Source: Medicago truncatula
Taxonomy: Eukaryota > Streptophyta > Magnoliopsida > Fabales > Fabaceae
Length of the DNA: 64,000 bases
Direction: 5' to 3'
Assembly (NCBI RefSeq): GCF_003473485.1
Contig: NC_053042.1
Span: forward strand, 40,948,762-41,012,761
Position numbers and translations under genes: made by a program. Shown here in pieces: positions 37,393 through 48,946 of the stretch. The notes under the pieces were generated by a model. It had not been told where the DNA came from. It did not search any database and saw nothing but the letters and a program-made list of their open reading frames with translations. Position 1 is the first letter of the stretch. Each line of letters starts with the position of its first letter.

Positions 37393-38600
37393 ATCTAACG
37401 AAGTTTGAGTTTCCGAAATTCTTTATACTAGCTGATATTTGTATCTGACATCTCACAGCTTGGCATAGTAGAATTTTAGTGATTGCAAATTTTGCAGTAT
37501 AATTTGTCGTGGTTCATCAATGCCCAAAATAAAAATTCTACATTGAAATATTTACTTGCCGGGGAGAATATATTTCTTGTTGCAAATTACATTGGATTAC
37601 TTTTAGTACAATATCATTTTTGGTCATTTTAAAGGGAAAAATAATATTATCAATATTGATGTGAAAATTAACCATTGATGAATATATGATGTCTATGTAA
37701 TATGAATCTTTCATTTATTAACTGATATTTGGTATATTTTGTCTTGTAATGTTTGTTAACCACACAAGTTCTTTATCTCCACGGGCATGAGGTGAAACTT
37801 GTTAGGACTTGCATGTTAACCACCACTTAATTTGTAACACTTGGGCGTGTTGTGAATTGTGAAAACTCATATATCAACTGTTTAAAAATATATCCTAGCA
37901 AATATCAATTTAAACAAATTGAGTGTGTATAGGAAGGAAGGATTGAGATTGTTAAGTATCGTGGAGAATCTACGTACGCTTTGCTACATACTTGGGTAAT
38001 TGGACGTGAACAACAAGCACTGAGATATGCACCCAATTGTATACAACAACAATCACGAGCCAAATTGAATGGACCAATTCATATAATCTAAACCAAACTA
38101 ATTAGTCAAATCGAATCGACCAACTCATATAATCTAAACCAAACTAATGAAGTAGTGTATGTTTGGTATCAAGATGGATATGCCAGAATTAACGACGATC
38201 AATAATCTGAACCAAACTAATGTAATGTATGTTTGGTATCAAGGTGGGTATGTCAGAATCACGACAATCAACTATGATTAACACACTCATCGTGATATAA
38301 AATATAGACGTGTTATACGATTTTGAATGTTTTAATAAATTCAAATTAAGCAGTGAGTAGAATTATATTTTAGTGTAAAAATCACTTTTAAACTAAAAAA
38401 AAAAAAACTTCCAAATTTCAATTTTAAAGACAAAATGAACATATGAAAATCAGTTTTATTCTCTCATGTGTTACAGTTGACCTTGTTGAGTTTTTAAATT
38501 TAGTATTGTTGATTTTGTAACCAAAAAATGAACACAAAATGTAAAAATAAAATTAAAAAATAGAAATGCGAAATGAAACGCGCGTTTTATATGAGCGTAT
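37393..38600. other. Intergenic with local tandem duplications
   Basis: Between HIG1 and eL22. Around 38080-38280, two short blocks (AATCTAAACCAAACTAAT and TGTATGTTTGGTATCAAG) are each repeated twice. No gene seen. Confidence 0.5.
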
Positions 38601-38782
38601 AAACTGGAACCAAACCTATACCCTAATCTCTTCTGCCACTTGTGCTGTGTTCCGTTCTCTTGTGGCTAAAGGTAAACTTCTTTCTTTTCCCCTTTCATTT
38701 CAATTAATCATAATTTCTTGAACCACCAAAACTGAAATTGAATCTCGATTTTGTTTTCAGAGATTCATTCATAGAAGACAAA

Positions 38783-40518
38783 ATGGGTCGAGTAGATGCA
38801 GCTGGTTCAAAGGGAAAGAAGAAGGGAGTTATAACATTCACCATTGACTGTGCCAAGCCCGTTGAAGACAAGATCATGGACATCGCTTCTCTCGAAAAGT
38901 TCCTTCAAGAGAGAATTAAGGTTGGTGGTAAACCCGGTGCTCTTGGTGATGCTGTTACTGTTTCAAGGGAAAAGAGCAAGATTGCTGTTACTTCTGATAG
39001 CAACTTCTCCAAACGGTTATTCTCTATTCTTAGTCTTGTTATGTAGATTTGATTGGAGGATTTGTGTTTTCTTAGTTAGGAATTGAATTGTTTGATTTAT
39101 GTTGGTTTTCAAGGCTTTGTTTGCTAAATGATAGTGGATAGTTGATAAACTAATTTAAAACGAATGATTTATAAGCTAGCTTATAGCCGATAGCAAATAA
39201 GCTAGCTAATAGTGTTTGAAATAGCTTAGTATTTATAAATATGAAATGACATAACATAATGTGCATTAAATTAATATTTAATTTTTTACTTAAGATTGTA
39301 GTGGTAAAATCAAGTTGAAAAGTGATAAGCTATAAGCTACTTGAATTAGCTTATCAAAAGCTGTTGTAAGTTCATGAAAATAAGGTCTAAGCTCGTGTGA
39401 TTATGATAGCTACCAAACGGGTCTTTTTTAAAATCATACGAACTTATAAGCTATGAGCTCAAATTTATGTCTTACCAAACAGATTGTAAGTTGGTATTTG
39501 AGGCAGTTGCAAATTTTGCATTTTAGATTTTGGTAGGATTTATTTTGAGAACTGATGTTAATAAAGTTGAGGCTGAAACAATTTACTCTACACTAGGGTT
39601 TGGTTAATGATAGTTTAAAAACGAGTTTAGAAGAATTGGTGAATGTCTGGATCCACTTTTGCTAGAAACTAACATTGATTCTAGAGGTATAGAATTGATT
39701 TTGGCATGTTTGGTTGCTCTCGAGTAGATTTGATTTTGCCTATGTAATCGATTACACCTTGAAGCTAGGATTTGAGGTTTTTGCTTCCCGAATTGATTTT
39801 TACAAATTCAGTTTATCTTCTACTCACTTTTAGCCGAAATCATTTCACCCAAAATCATTTTTTTTCTCCGCAAAACCAAACACACAGTTGATATTGGTTG
39901 TATAATTAATTTTACAATCTCGCTTGGGTGGTATTCTAAGCAGGCTAGTAATTGTAACCTTTTAGCATCATAACAATATGAGTTTGCTCTAATTGTTGCT
40001 TTTTATTAGACTGATGTTGTTATGTTAACTTTTGATTCATGGAAAATACAATCTCTTGGGTATTTGTTTTTGAGAGAGAGCAAGCAAAAACTTTCAAATG
40101 TTATTGGCAATTTTGTGTTGTTTTTTTTTTCTGTCTAAATTACAATGATGGATTCTATTGAAAATTGATCATGTACTTATTTTCAAAAAATTTATCCCCT
40201 ACTTCAAAAGGCTTTTGTTGATTGCAATTGTTCGTATTTAGATGTGGTGTCGTTAAAAGTTTATCGTTATTTTGCATCAGTCTGTCTTCAACATCTGGAA
40301 GTAGTGCTTTTTACACTGTTTTTGTGATCTAAAGGAGCTTCCATACTGTTTTTAACAACTCGTATTGTTCCAGGTATCTCAAGTATTTGACCAAAAAGTA
40401 CTTGAAGAAACACAATGTAAGGGATTGGCTCAGAGTGATTGCTTCAAACAAAGATAGAAATGTTTATGAGCTGAGGTACTTCAACATTGCTGAGAATGAA
40501 GGAGAGGAAGAAGACTGA
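38783..40518 (+). CDS. RPL22: 60S ribosomal protein eL22
   Basis: Two coding exons, 38783-39015 and 40374-40518; 378 bases, 125 aa, the usual eL22 length. Begins [20 protein letters not shown], carries [26 protein letters not shown] and [20 protein letters not shown], and ends in the acidic tail NEGEEED. It is a structural rRNA-binding component of the cytosolic large subunit. A non-coding first exon ends at about 38670 (donor AAAG/GTAAAC) and joins the exon starting at 38761, 22 bases before the ATG. Pyrimidine/CCCTAA-rich sequence near 38620 fits a ribosomal-protein promoter. The 1.36-kb intron holds a MITE. Confidence 0.96.
39115..39490. mobile_element. Candidate MITE in eL22 intron
   Basis: Rich in AGCTTATA/TATAAGCT palindromes, ending in CTACCAAACGGGTC and CTTACCAAACAG, with GTTTGCTAAATGATAG at the left. 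Such TTTGGTAA-ended, AAGCTTATAAGCT-rich repeats are common in legumes. Exact ends and target duplication are not resolved. Confidence 0.4.
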
Positions 40519-43300
40519 GTGTCTGTTCAGATTATTCATTTCAGAACTTTGTTAAACCATTTTCTCATGTTAGCTTCTCTTTTGGCTATGGAATGCTCGA
40601 GACATGTTGCTTTGGTTGCATTAGCTGCAATTTAACAATTTTGTTCAATTAAGAATTGTGGTAACACTTTTGTTGGAATGGAAATTGAGTTTATTGTTAT
40701 GCATTCAAGTAGCGCCTTCCATACTATTCTTTTTTGGTAACTTTTTCCTTGAATGTCTAAGATTATTTCTCCCCCTACCTAGCTCCCTGCGATTTGTTCC
40801 CGCATTGTTTGGAAGTGATCAGTTCACTGTTCCAAGGTGGCCGTAGCTTGCTTATTAGACTTGATAGTTGTGCATTATGTTTGGTAGTGTATACAGAAAA
40901 CAAAGAGAGGGATGAAAGTATCCCATGTACACAATGCATATAAAATCAATTTCATCTTAGACGTTCTTTCCTATCTTCTAAAAAAATGCTGGCATGTCAA
41001 TCATACCTAGTCTATAGAAAATGTTAAGTCTCTGGAATAAGAGAATACATTCCTTCTATTATAATAGACCAGACATTAGTAGGCTGAAATGCATTTTAAT
41101 AGACAGGTATTGCTGCTTGAATGGGTAATTTTACATCGCCTACTTGGAGAGTTACTATGATAAAAGTATTACTATGCTTTTGTACTCTTTGGCGATGCAA
41201 GCTTTCTAAATGTGTGTTGGTTCTCCACTAACAAAAATTAATTTTGAGTAAATTGATTTCGATTGAATGTGAGTTTGGTGGTAAAATTGTTTTATGTTTA
41301 CACATTCATTTAAAAGTGAGTTGAACAAATAATTTGAGAGTAAAAGTCAATTCTACTATCAAAAACTCTGATTTTTAGCCTCAAATTAGAATCAGATTAT
41401 GCTTAAAATTGATTTTACTCGAGAGTAATTGAATATGTCAAAATTAATTCTACATTTTTAGAATCAATTTTGGTTTTTCCTACTAAGAAAACAAAAAAAT
41501 CACATAAGACTAGATATTACTATGCTTTTGTTATTTAACATTTTTTTTTTTTTTTTTGCGGTTCTTTCTTTTGGGTGTTTGATTATGGGTGAATTTATGT
41601 GTTAGTTTGCATTTATATCAAATTTTGTTGTTTATGCGGGGAGTGTAAGATTTGTGAGTGAGGGGAATGGAATGGCGACTGCCCAATGGATGAAACAAGG
41701 AGTTCAAGCTTTTTGTCTCCTTTTTTATAAACACTTGTATGACATGATGAATGATCATTCCTCGATTCTTATACAGTGCTTCCCTGAATCAGGCTAATTT
41801 CATTCAATGGTCTGTTTTTTTTCAATTTATATTAGACTGTTCATTGTTCAGGCTCATTTTGCTTATGCTTGCTAATTTGCGCTCCATATCGGGCAGATAC
41901 TAAACTAATGAAATGACATGTTTTTAGGTTTGACTTCATTTTTTTTTTTTGAAGGAGGTTTGACTTCATTTTTATGCGTGTTTGGTTACCAAGTGAAATT
42001 AAAATTACATATGACCTATATTTCATCATAAAAGCATTTAAATTTATCTAATAAAATGAAATTTAAATCCCAAAAATTAAAATATTGTCGACAAAGATCC
42101 TAAAACTTTAAAAGAATTTATTATGCAAGTTATTAATAATTAATGACATAAATCAAAAGATATAAGGTAAACTTGATGACCATGGTTAAAGAGTTAAGGA
42201 ATGGAATGATAAGGGTGAATATAAGGTTAACTTGATGACCGAGGTTAGAGAGTTAAGGAATACAATGATAAAGATGGTTTTGAGTTCAATTCTTACATGA
42301 TCAAATACTAACAAGTTAACGTACTTTTGTTTTTTTGAGTAAAAATTAACATATAAAAGCAATGTTGTAAATTATTTTGTTAGGGGATTTTTTTTTCATG
42401 TAAACTTTTTTATTTTTAATGCTGAAAAAACCATTGCTTTATACTACTACTAAAAGAATCTTACTTTAGTAAATTGGATCATGCACTGGTGCTCGTAGAA
42501 ACTAAACAGCATGGACATTTAGACAGTTGTCCTGCTCCCCAAATCTCTCGTGTTATGGGTTCTATGGTAATCATGAGATTTGAATCTATAGGTTCATGTA
42601 CCCAAAATCCTCTAATATAAATTAATTTTATCAGATTCACGGATCCCATAATAAATCCATATAATTTAGAGTAATTTACATCGATATAATTTCATGTTTA
42701 GAATTTAAGTTTTTATGACAGATGATTAGTTGAACCATAAAACTTCAAAACAAAATAAAATACTCAATCTAATTAAAAATACAAGTAATATTCACATACA
42801 CTACCATTATTGATAAAAAAAAAATAAAAAAAAAAACATTAATAACACATCCACATCCACATCCACATCCACATGCTATAGTTCATATCTGGGTACTAAC
42901 ATATACACAATGAGTCACTGCAATTTTAACAAAAAGTTACACCTTAGCTTCAATAAAATGAATCTGTTTGTTATTGTAATTTTTGTCAAATTCTCACCGA
43001 TTTGATCACACATTTATTTTGTTTGAATGCATAACTGATCTAATCCAATCCAATTGATATAAATCTGATCCAAATTAAATGCATGATCGATATTAGGTTG
43101 AGTTTTTACATAATCGCATTGAACCAATGTAAAAATTAATAAATAGTCATCATTATTCTCACAAATTCGCCGTGCTAACAAACATGTGCTGAGTCAACAA
43201 CCTTAACACTTGAATAAAGCAAAAGACAAAGGAGTACCTAGGTACAAAAATAATGGCATTTTATGTAAGGATGGCCTTATCTTCCCAATTTGGATCAACA
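40519..43300. other. Intergenic between eL22 and DRM1 genes
   Basis: Contains the eL22 3' UTR and an inverted AATTGATTTTG/CAAAATTAATT-rich repeat near 41222-41480. A tandem duplication of about 60 bp (AACTTGATGACC...GAGTTAAGGAAT) lies near 42165-42290, and a (CATCCA)n tract at 42846-42874. No gene recognised. Confidence 0.5.
42846..42874. repeat. (CATCCA)n microsatellite
   Basis: About four and a half hexamer units. Confidence 0.9.
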
Positions 43301-43344
43301 GTCATGGGTATTTTTGGAACTTAACCCTCCATGAAAAGGAAATA

Positions 43345-43375
43345 TCACGTGATAGTCCTTTCTCTCACACACGTG
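43345..43375. promoter_or_regulatory. Two G-box/ABRE-like CACGTG motifs upstream of DRM1
   Basis: TCACGTGA at 43345-43352 and CACGTG at 43370-43375, about 230-260 bases before the ATG at 43603. CACGTG cores are bound by bZIP and bHLH factors in stress and light responses. This fits the known carbon-, dormancy- and hormone-responsive behaviour of the DRM1 family. Confidence 0.55.
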
Positions 43376-43602
43376 TCACATGACTATCCCATACTCATCC
43401 CCAAATTCTTGGGGCCCATGTGTAATGCCAAACCTTATCTCTAGGAGAGTCCAGATCCTTCCTCCACATAGTAACACTTTGATCTCAATCAACGGTCCAG
43501 ATATAGTTTTGAAACCCATGACGTGCTGAATCTTTTTGTTAAATATCTATCTAAATTCTCATACTCCTATGTGCCTGCTCTTCTTCCCATATTGATATTG
43601 TC

Positions 43603-45188
43603 ATGAGCATTCTTGATCACTTGTGGGATGATACCGTCGCCGGACCTAGGCCGGAGAATGGTCTCGGCAAACTCCGGAAACACCCTACCTTCCCAACTCG
43701 TTCCATCTCCGATAAGGGTACGCATCACCATTGATCTTAAACCACTACTGCTAGACTTAACCTATGTAAAAATAGTTAGAACTATTTAAATAACAAAAAA
43801 TATTATACATATATATAACATGATTCATCAACCTTAAGCTGAATATATCCATGCATGCATAGATTTGTGGTGGTTTTTGTAGTATGTTAAAAGTTATTCT
43901 AAAGTTTATTATACACTTGTGATTTTATGTTATGATCAGAATCGGGTGAAGGTGGAAACGTGAGATCTTACAGTGGGGATTCACCAGAGGATGCAATGAA
44001 AGTGACACGTAGTATCATGATAATGAAACCAGCTGGGTATCAGAGTAATGGATCAGCACCTGCTTCTCCCGCCGGTTCTACTCCTCCGGTGTCTCCGTTT
44101 TCCGGTAAGGTACTTTCAATAATAAAATGTCTAATTAGACCTTGGCTTTCTGGGAGCTATGTGGAGTGTGTCTTGAGTGAGTGAGAGAAGCTCAACTTTG
44201 TATAGAGGGGTAATTCTGTCCTTTAGGCTTATTTTTTATTTTTTTTGCTTCTCTTGTATAAATATCTTTTTCCAACTATATGGTGTGATAAACTTCCATG
44301 ATCTAGAGTTTTGTCGTACCTACAGTGCAATTAATGAATGAGTGCTTATACATAGACACACATAGGTAGCATACATCCCTTAAACCTCCACATATAAATG
44401 CAACATGTGGCAATGTGGGTTCAAAATAATTACTTATCCTTTGTTTCACATTACCAAAATAACCTCCCACATAAGTGTATACAAGAGTGGTACGAAAAAA
44501 AGGTATCTATCTATATTTTCCCTTAATAAATTTATTTTAAGTAAATTTAAGATTACTTTATAATGATGAAAACTACCGATACCAAACTTTAATTTTCTCA
44601 TTCTCATAGTTATAAAAGAATTCCAGAATTCTCCTTTTACTTATTGTAAAAACGTGAAAACAAATGGGTTAAATGAGGAGGGCGTGAAAATAAAACGCTT
44701 CACATGGGTTGGGGACCATATGAAAATACAACAGTTCTTTTCATTAATTTTTTTAATCAATGATTCGTTTTACATACGGTGATAACAAACCGTATGTAAT
44801 GTGGAAACCAATTTAGACCCATGGAGTCATCACAACAAACACACACACACACACACTTATATGGTGGGCTAGTCATCTCCTCATGATAGCCAACTACTAT
44901 ACATTTTATTTACTAAACTTTTTGTGATTTATATATTTTTTATGATCAAAATTGTACTATTGAATGCGTGAGTATTATTAAGGAGCTTATGCTGATAAAT
45001 GATAACGATTTTTTCTAATACATTAATAAACATGGCAATGTGCAATTTGCTTAATGTGTTGTATGTGTATATGATATGTAGGAGCTAGAGAACCCTTTCG
45101 TTTTCGAAGAAGGTCAACATCAGATGCGTACGAGAAGGAGAAGACAGGCACAAACAGACCAAGCCCTTCTTCTCCTTTCGATGTGTGA
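43603..45188 (+). CDS. DRM1: Dormancy/auxin-associated protein (DRM1/ARP family)
   Basis: Three exons, 43603-43717, 43940-44104, 45082-45188; 387 bases, 128 aa. Begins MSILDHLWDDTVAGPRPENG and contains LGKLRKHPTF, the conserved VTRSIMIMKPAGYQ block and a Ser/Pro-rich stretch (GSAPASPAGSTPPVSPFS). Ends FRFRRRSTSDAYEKEK to SPSSPFDV. This is the auxin-repressed 12.5-kDa/dormancy-associated family, small proline-rich proteins without enzymatic motifs, high in dormant buds and non-growing tissue. Molecular function is not settled. If intron 2 is retained, the frame runs on to a stop near 44184, giving an alternative C-terminus; retention is described in this family but is not shown here. Confidence 0.93.
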
Positions 45189-46860
45189 AAAATGAGCCTG
45201 CGTGTGTGAATCGCCTCAAGGCTCAATGCATGGATCACTGATGATAAATGGTGGTGTTTGTTTTCCTTTGGCTCGTTGTTTTTGTTTTGTTTGTGTGTTT
45301 CTGATGTATATGTATATATATATAGAGGTCGTGTTATATAGTTTATGCGAGTTAGCACGTTGTTTATTTAGTCTACTCTAGAGATGCTAATGCTTCGTCA
45401 GTTTAAGTAGTAAGAAGCTGGAGCTGTATCTAATCTAACTACTTAATTATATAGTTTGTGTGTATATATGCTTATGAAAAGCCTTGCTCGTTAAAATGTA
45501 GATCAGAAATAATTGTTGGTTAAAAAATGCAAATCTTTTTTTTTTAATAATAGGGTAAAACAATGGAAATGATTGAGAAATTACTCGCAAGAAGTGGATC
45601 CAATACTATTATATTTCGAAAGGCAAAGTCGTCAAATAGGTCCCCGGTCCTTCAAAACGCACAATAGTGTTTTTTTGGGATACAAGACTTCTCGAATATG
45701 AATTGTGTCAAAAGAAAGCGAATTAATTTGAAAAATAGAGAGTTAGCCTCTAAAAAAATATACAACATAAATTTCTTGATAAATTTTAGATACTCTAAAG
45801 TTTCGTTATGCATGGATAGCTATAGTCAAAATTTATTTAAAATTATTATTTTTTAAATAAATTAATACAAATATCTTGTCATGACTCATGACATTGAGTT
45901 ATTACATGATAAGTACACATCTTGATAAAAAAAAATGGCGAGTACAAATTCAATCAAAATTCAGGGTATCGTCGTGTTCACGATTTACTCAAGGTATTGA
46001 GTAATTTCTAAATTTAATATTATGCATTTATCTTTGTTAATTATTTCGGTTGTTCATCATTCTCTTAGCTCTCTTTTGTCCAATGTTTCATATTTTACAA
46101 TTATACACTGTTATAAATGTTTTTTTTCTCTATAAATTCTTTCTTAATCAACAAAAATACCAAAATAGTTAGGTTAGATTGTGTGACCGGTGTTCAAACA
46201 CTGACTCCTCTATTTGTGTGTGCGAATTTTTACTGGCTCTTATTATTTCGTCTATCGACAATTTTTTTTATAAGAGGAACCATTATAATGTTTATTTTCT
46301 CTTTTCATTGGTCTAAAATAATAAAGAGGGGTAAAAAGAAAGAGAAAGAATAAGAACATAATGTAAAAATTGTCAAAAAATTGTCATAAAGTGGTTGTAC
46401 AAATATTTCTCTTATCGATGACATAGTTTCAGAAGCAAAAAGTAAATTAACAAACCAAACTCTCAATCCTATAGCCAAACTAAATTCTCTCACATATGAT
46501 CAATGATCAAGAATAATGAAAGATCCATAGTCTATCCATAGTCTTTAATTGAATCTATCATCATGAAAAAAATTGTTGCTGGTGTTCGATCATTTCAACC
46601 ATATGTGGTATTTGAAATGACAAATTCTACTACATGTTGATAATTCATTTGTAAGGTTGAAAGCATGATAAAGTTAGTGGTAGCCACGTTGAGCCCCTTA
46701 CTACAATACCGATAAAATGAACATCTCTCAGACATTTCGCCAAAACACATAAAGTACACACTTGAAGCAAGTTGAAAATAACAATAGAGAGCAAGAAAAA
46801 AAAAACAATAAAATCATAAAAACTAACATAATTATTAGATCTTAGCAATGAAGTGATCAA
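45189..46860. other. Intergenic, DRM1 3' side
   Basis: DRM1 3' UTR, then AT-rich DNA. A fragment near 46310-46415 (AAATTGTCATAAAGTGG...CAAATATTTCTC) resembles the right half of the MITE at 47629-47806. No gene seen. Confidence 0.45.
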
Positions 46861-47039
46861 AATACAAAATTTTCATGGTGGCATTTTTTGAAGGGCGTTT
46901 GAAGATTCTTTTAACTGTTCGAATTAAAACCATGGAGGCTCATCTCATCCCCGTCCCATCTTCATATATTTATTTATTTTTACCAAATCTTCCTAATTTC
47001 TTTTTTTTTTTCTCTAAAAAAATAAAACTAATATCTTTA

Positions 47040-47626
47040 AAAAGATTTCTCCGGAACTTCACCAAATTAATTCGTGGGGTTATCCCAGCATCAGCAACGC
47101 TTTGTGTTTCGGGGTGTGGCCAGGTTGAAACGGCCGATCATCTTTTCCTTACTTGTCCTACTTTTGCTTCGTTATGGCAGTTTGTGCGTGACTGGATTGG
47201 CTTTGTGGGGGTTGATGCTAATTATATACCCGATCATTTGTTGCAATTCACTTTTATGACAGGTTATAGTAAAGCTAAACGGTCGTTCCTGCAGCTAATC
47301 TGGCTCCTGTGTGTTTGGGTTGTCTGGAATGAACGAAACAACCGGCTTTTCAAAAGTGTTGTAACATTAGTTCCCCGTCTGTTATATAAGGTGAAATTGT
47401 TATCGTTAGTATGGCTGAAAGCCAAAAATGTTATGTTTGTGTTTGGCACGCAGAGGTGGTGGTCAAGCCCTTTAACTTGTTTGGGTATTGGCTAACTACT
47501 CTCGTGTTCTTCTTTCGTTTGTGATAAACTCTGTTATACCGTAGTAGTTATCTAGGCACACCCTGTGCTTGGTAACTGCTTTTGGCTTTGATTATTTAAT
47601 TCCATTTTAGTTTCTTAAAAAAAAAA
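47040..47626 (+). mobile_element. 5'-truncated LINE, zinc-binding C-terminus and poly-A tail
   Basis: The frame from about 47045 to 47495 encodes CVSGCGQVETADHLFLTCP, then WQFVRDWIGF, LLQFTFMTG, LIWLLCVWVVWNERNNRLF and a terminal WWSSPLTCLGIG, the zf-RVT end of a plant L1-like ORF2. The 3' UTR (GGCACACCCTGTGCTTGGTA) and an A-run at about 47618-47626 follow. This copy keeps its C-terminus better than the one at 2814-3470 and belongs to a different subfamily. Confidence 0.85.
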
Positions 47627-47628
47627 TA

Positions 47629-47806
47629 AGAGTGTTATTTGAGCAACCATTTTTGTTAACAATTTATGGGACTAAAATATGCAAAGAAATATGAATATTG
47701 GCATAAAAACCAAAATAATAGAGAGTAAATAAAAACACAATGTGAATATGAGAGAGAAAATTGTCATAAGAATTATCATAAAATAGTTGTTCAAATAACA
47801 TTTCTC
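47629..47806. mobile_element. MITE with about 30-bp imperfect TIRs next to the LINE tail
   Basis: Left GAGTGTTATTTGAGCAACCA pairs with the right end, whose reverse complement is GAGAAATGTTATTTGAACAA followed by CTATTTT. Related partial copies lie near 25655-25745 and 46310-46415. Confidence 0.6.
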
Positions 47807-48946
47807 TCGATCAAAGTGACAAGCCAGTCCCACACTACACCCACAGGCCACAACTAACAAAGTTGTAGTTGAAACTACCCCTCGCAACCACCATAACACC
47901 GGTCAGAATTGCAACCATAACTTTAAGTTTGGCCTTTCTTTTAACTTTCTTTTTTACAATTTTTAAGTTCAATTTGACATGTATCAATTTTTAATTAAAC
48001 TTATATAATAATATATAATACTAATGTTTAGGCGGGCTTCGGTGTCCGTTAATTTTTTTATTACGTTAATAAGTATAAATTACGAATAGTAATTTTTATG
48101 AAATTTTGATATTAATTAAAATTATTTTAGTTTTGATTAAAATTATAGGTATATGTATTTTGCACTTTTATTTTGTAACAAATTTTACTTGTCCTTTTCA
48201 ATGACATTAACAATTTGACAAATATAATATAAATGCTTATTGTTTTGAATGACAACAACAATATAATAATTTTACGAGCATATTTATTTAAGAGTAAAAA
48301 CCACTCCTGTATTCTTTTTATGCATGCATACATACACATACATATATCGCATGATACAGGTTCTTACATTAATTTGTTACAAAGCATAAAAAAATGAATT
48401 CATAAAAAAAAAAAAGCAAAAAAATATGCAAATGACAGATTACATAAAATTATGCAAATAACAAAATAAATAAAATTTGATTGTGAAATCCAAAAAAGTA
48501 TAACCTAAAAATTCGGGTTTTCAATAAATTACATGAAATTATAGGATTAAAATTATATAAAATTTAAAAACGATAAAATAAAACAATTAAAATCCTGTGG
48601 GGTATGAAGATCAGGTGTGGGGTGTAGGAAAAATCAGTCTGTAAAATTTCCCCAAAACATACTCAGGTTTTAAGCAAAAATAAAAAACTTATTTTTTTTT
48701 GAAGGAGAAAAAAACTTATTATATTGTTGCTGGGTGAATGAGAATAAACAAAAATGAATACTGGGTCAAGAAAAGAAAAAGAAAAATCAATTCGAAACAT
48801 TATACAAAATGTCGGAATTAATTAGTTAATCCATAGAATCAATTGCACCTAGTTTAGGTGTTGGAAACTTGACGAAATCAAAAGGTCACACTCGTAGAAT
48901 GGTGTTTTTTGGGATATGGAGGCACTCTGAGCTTGGACCCAATAAA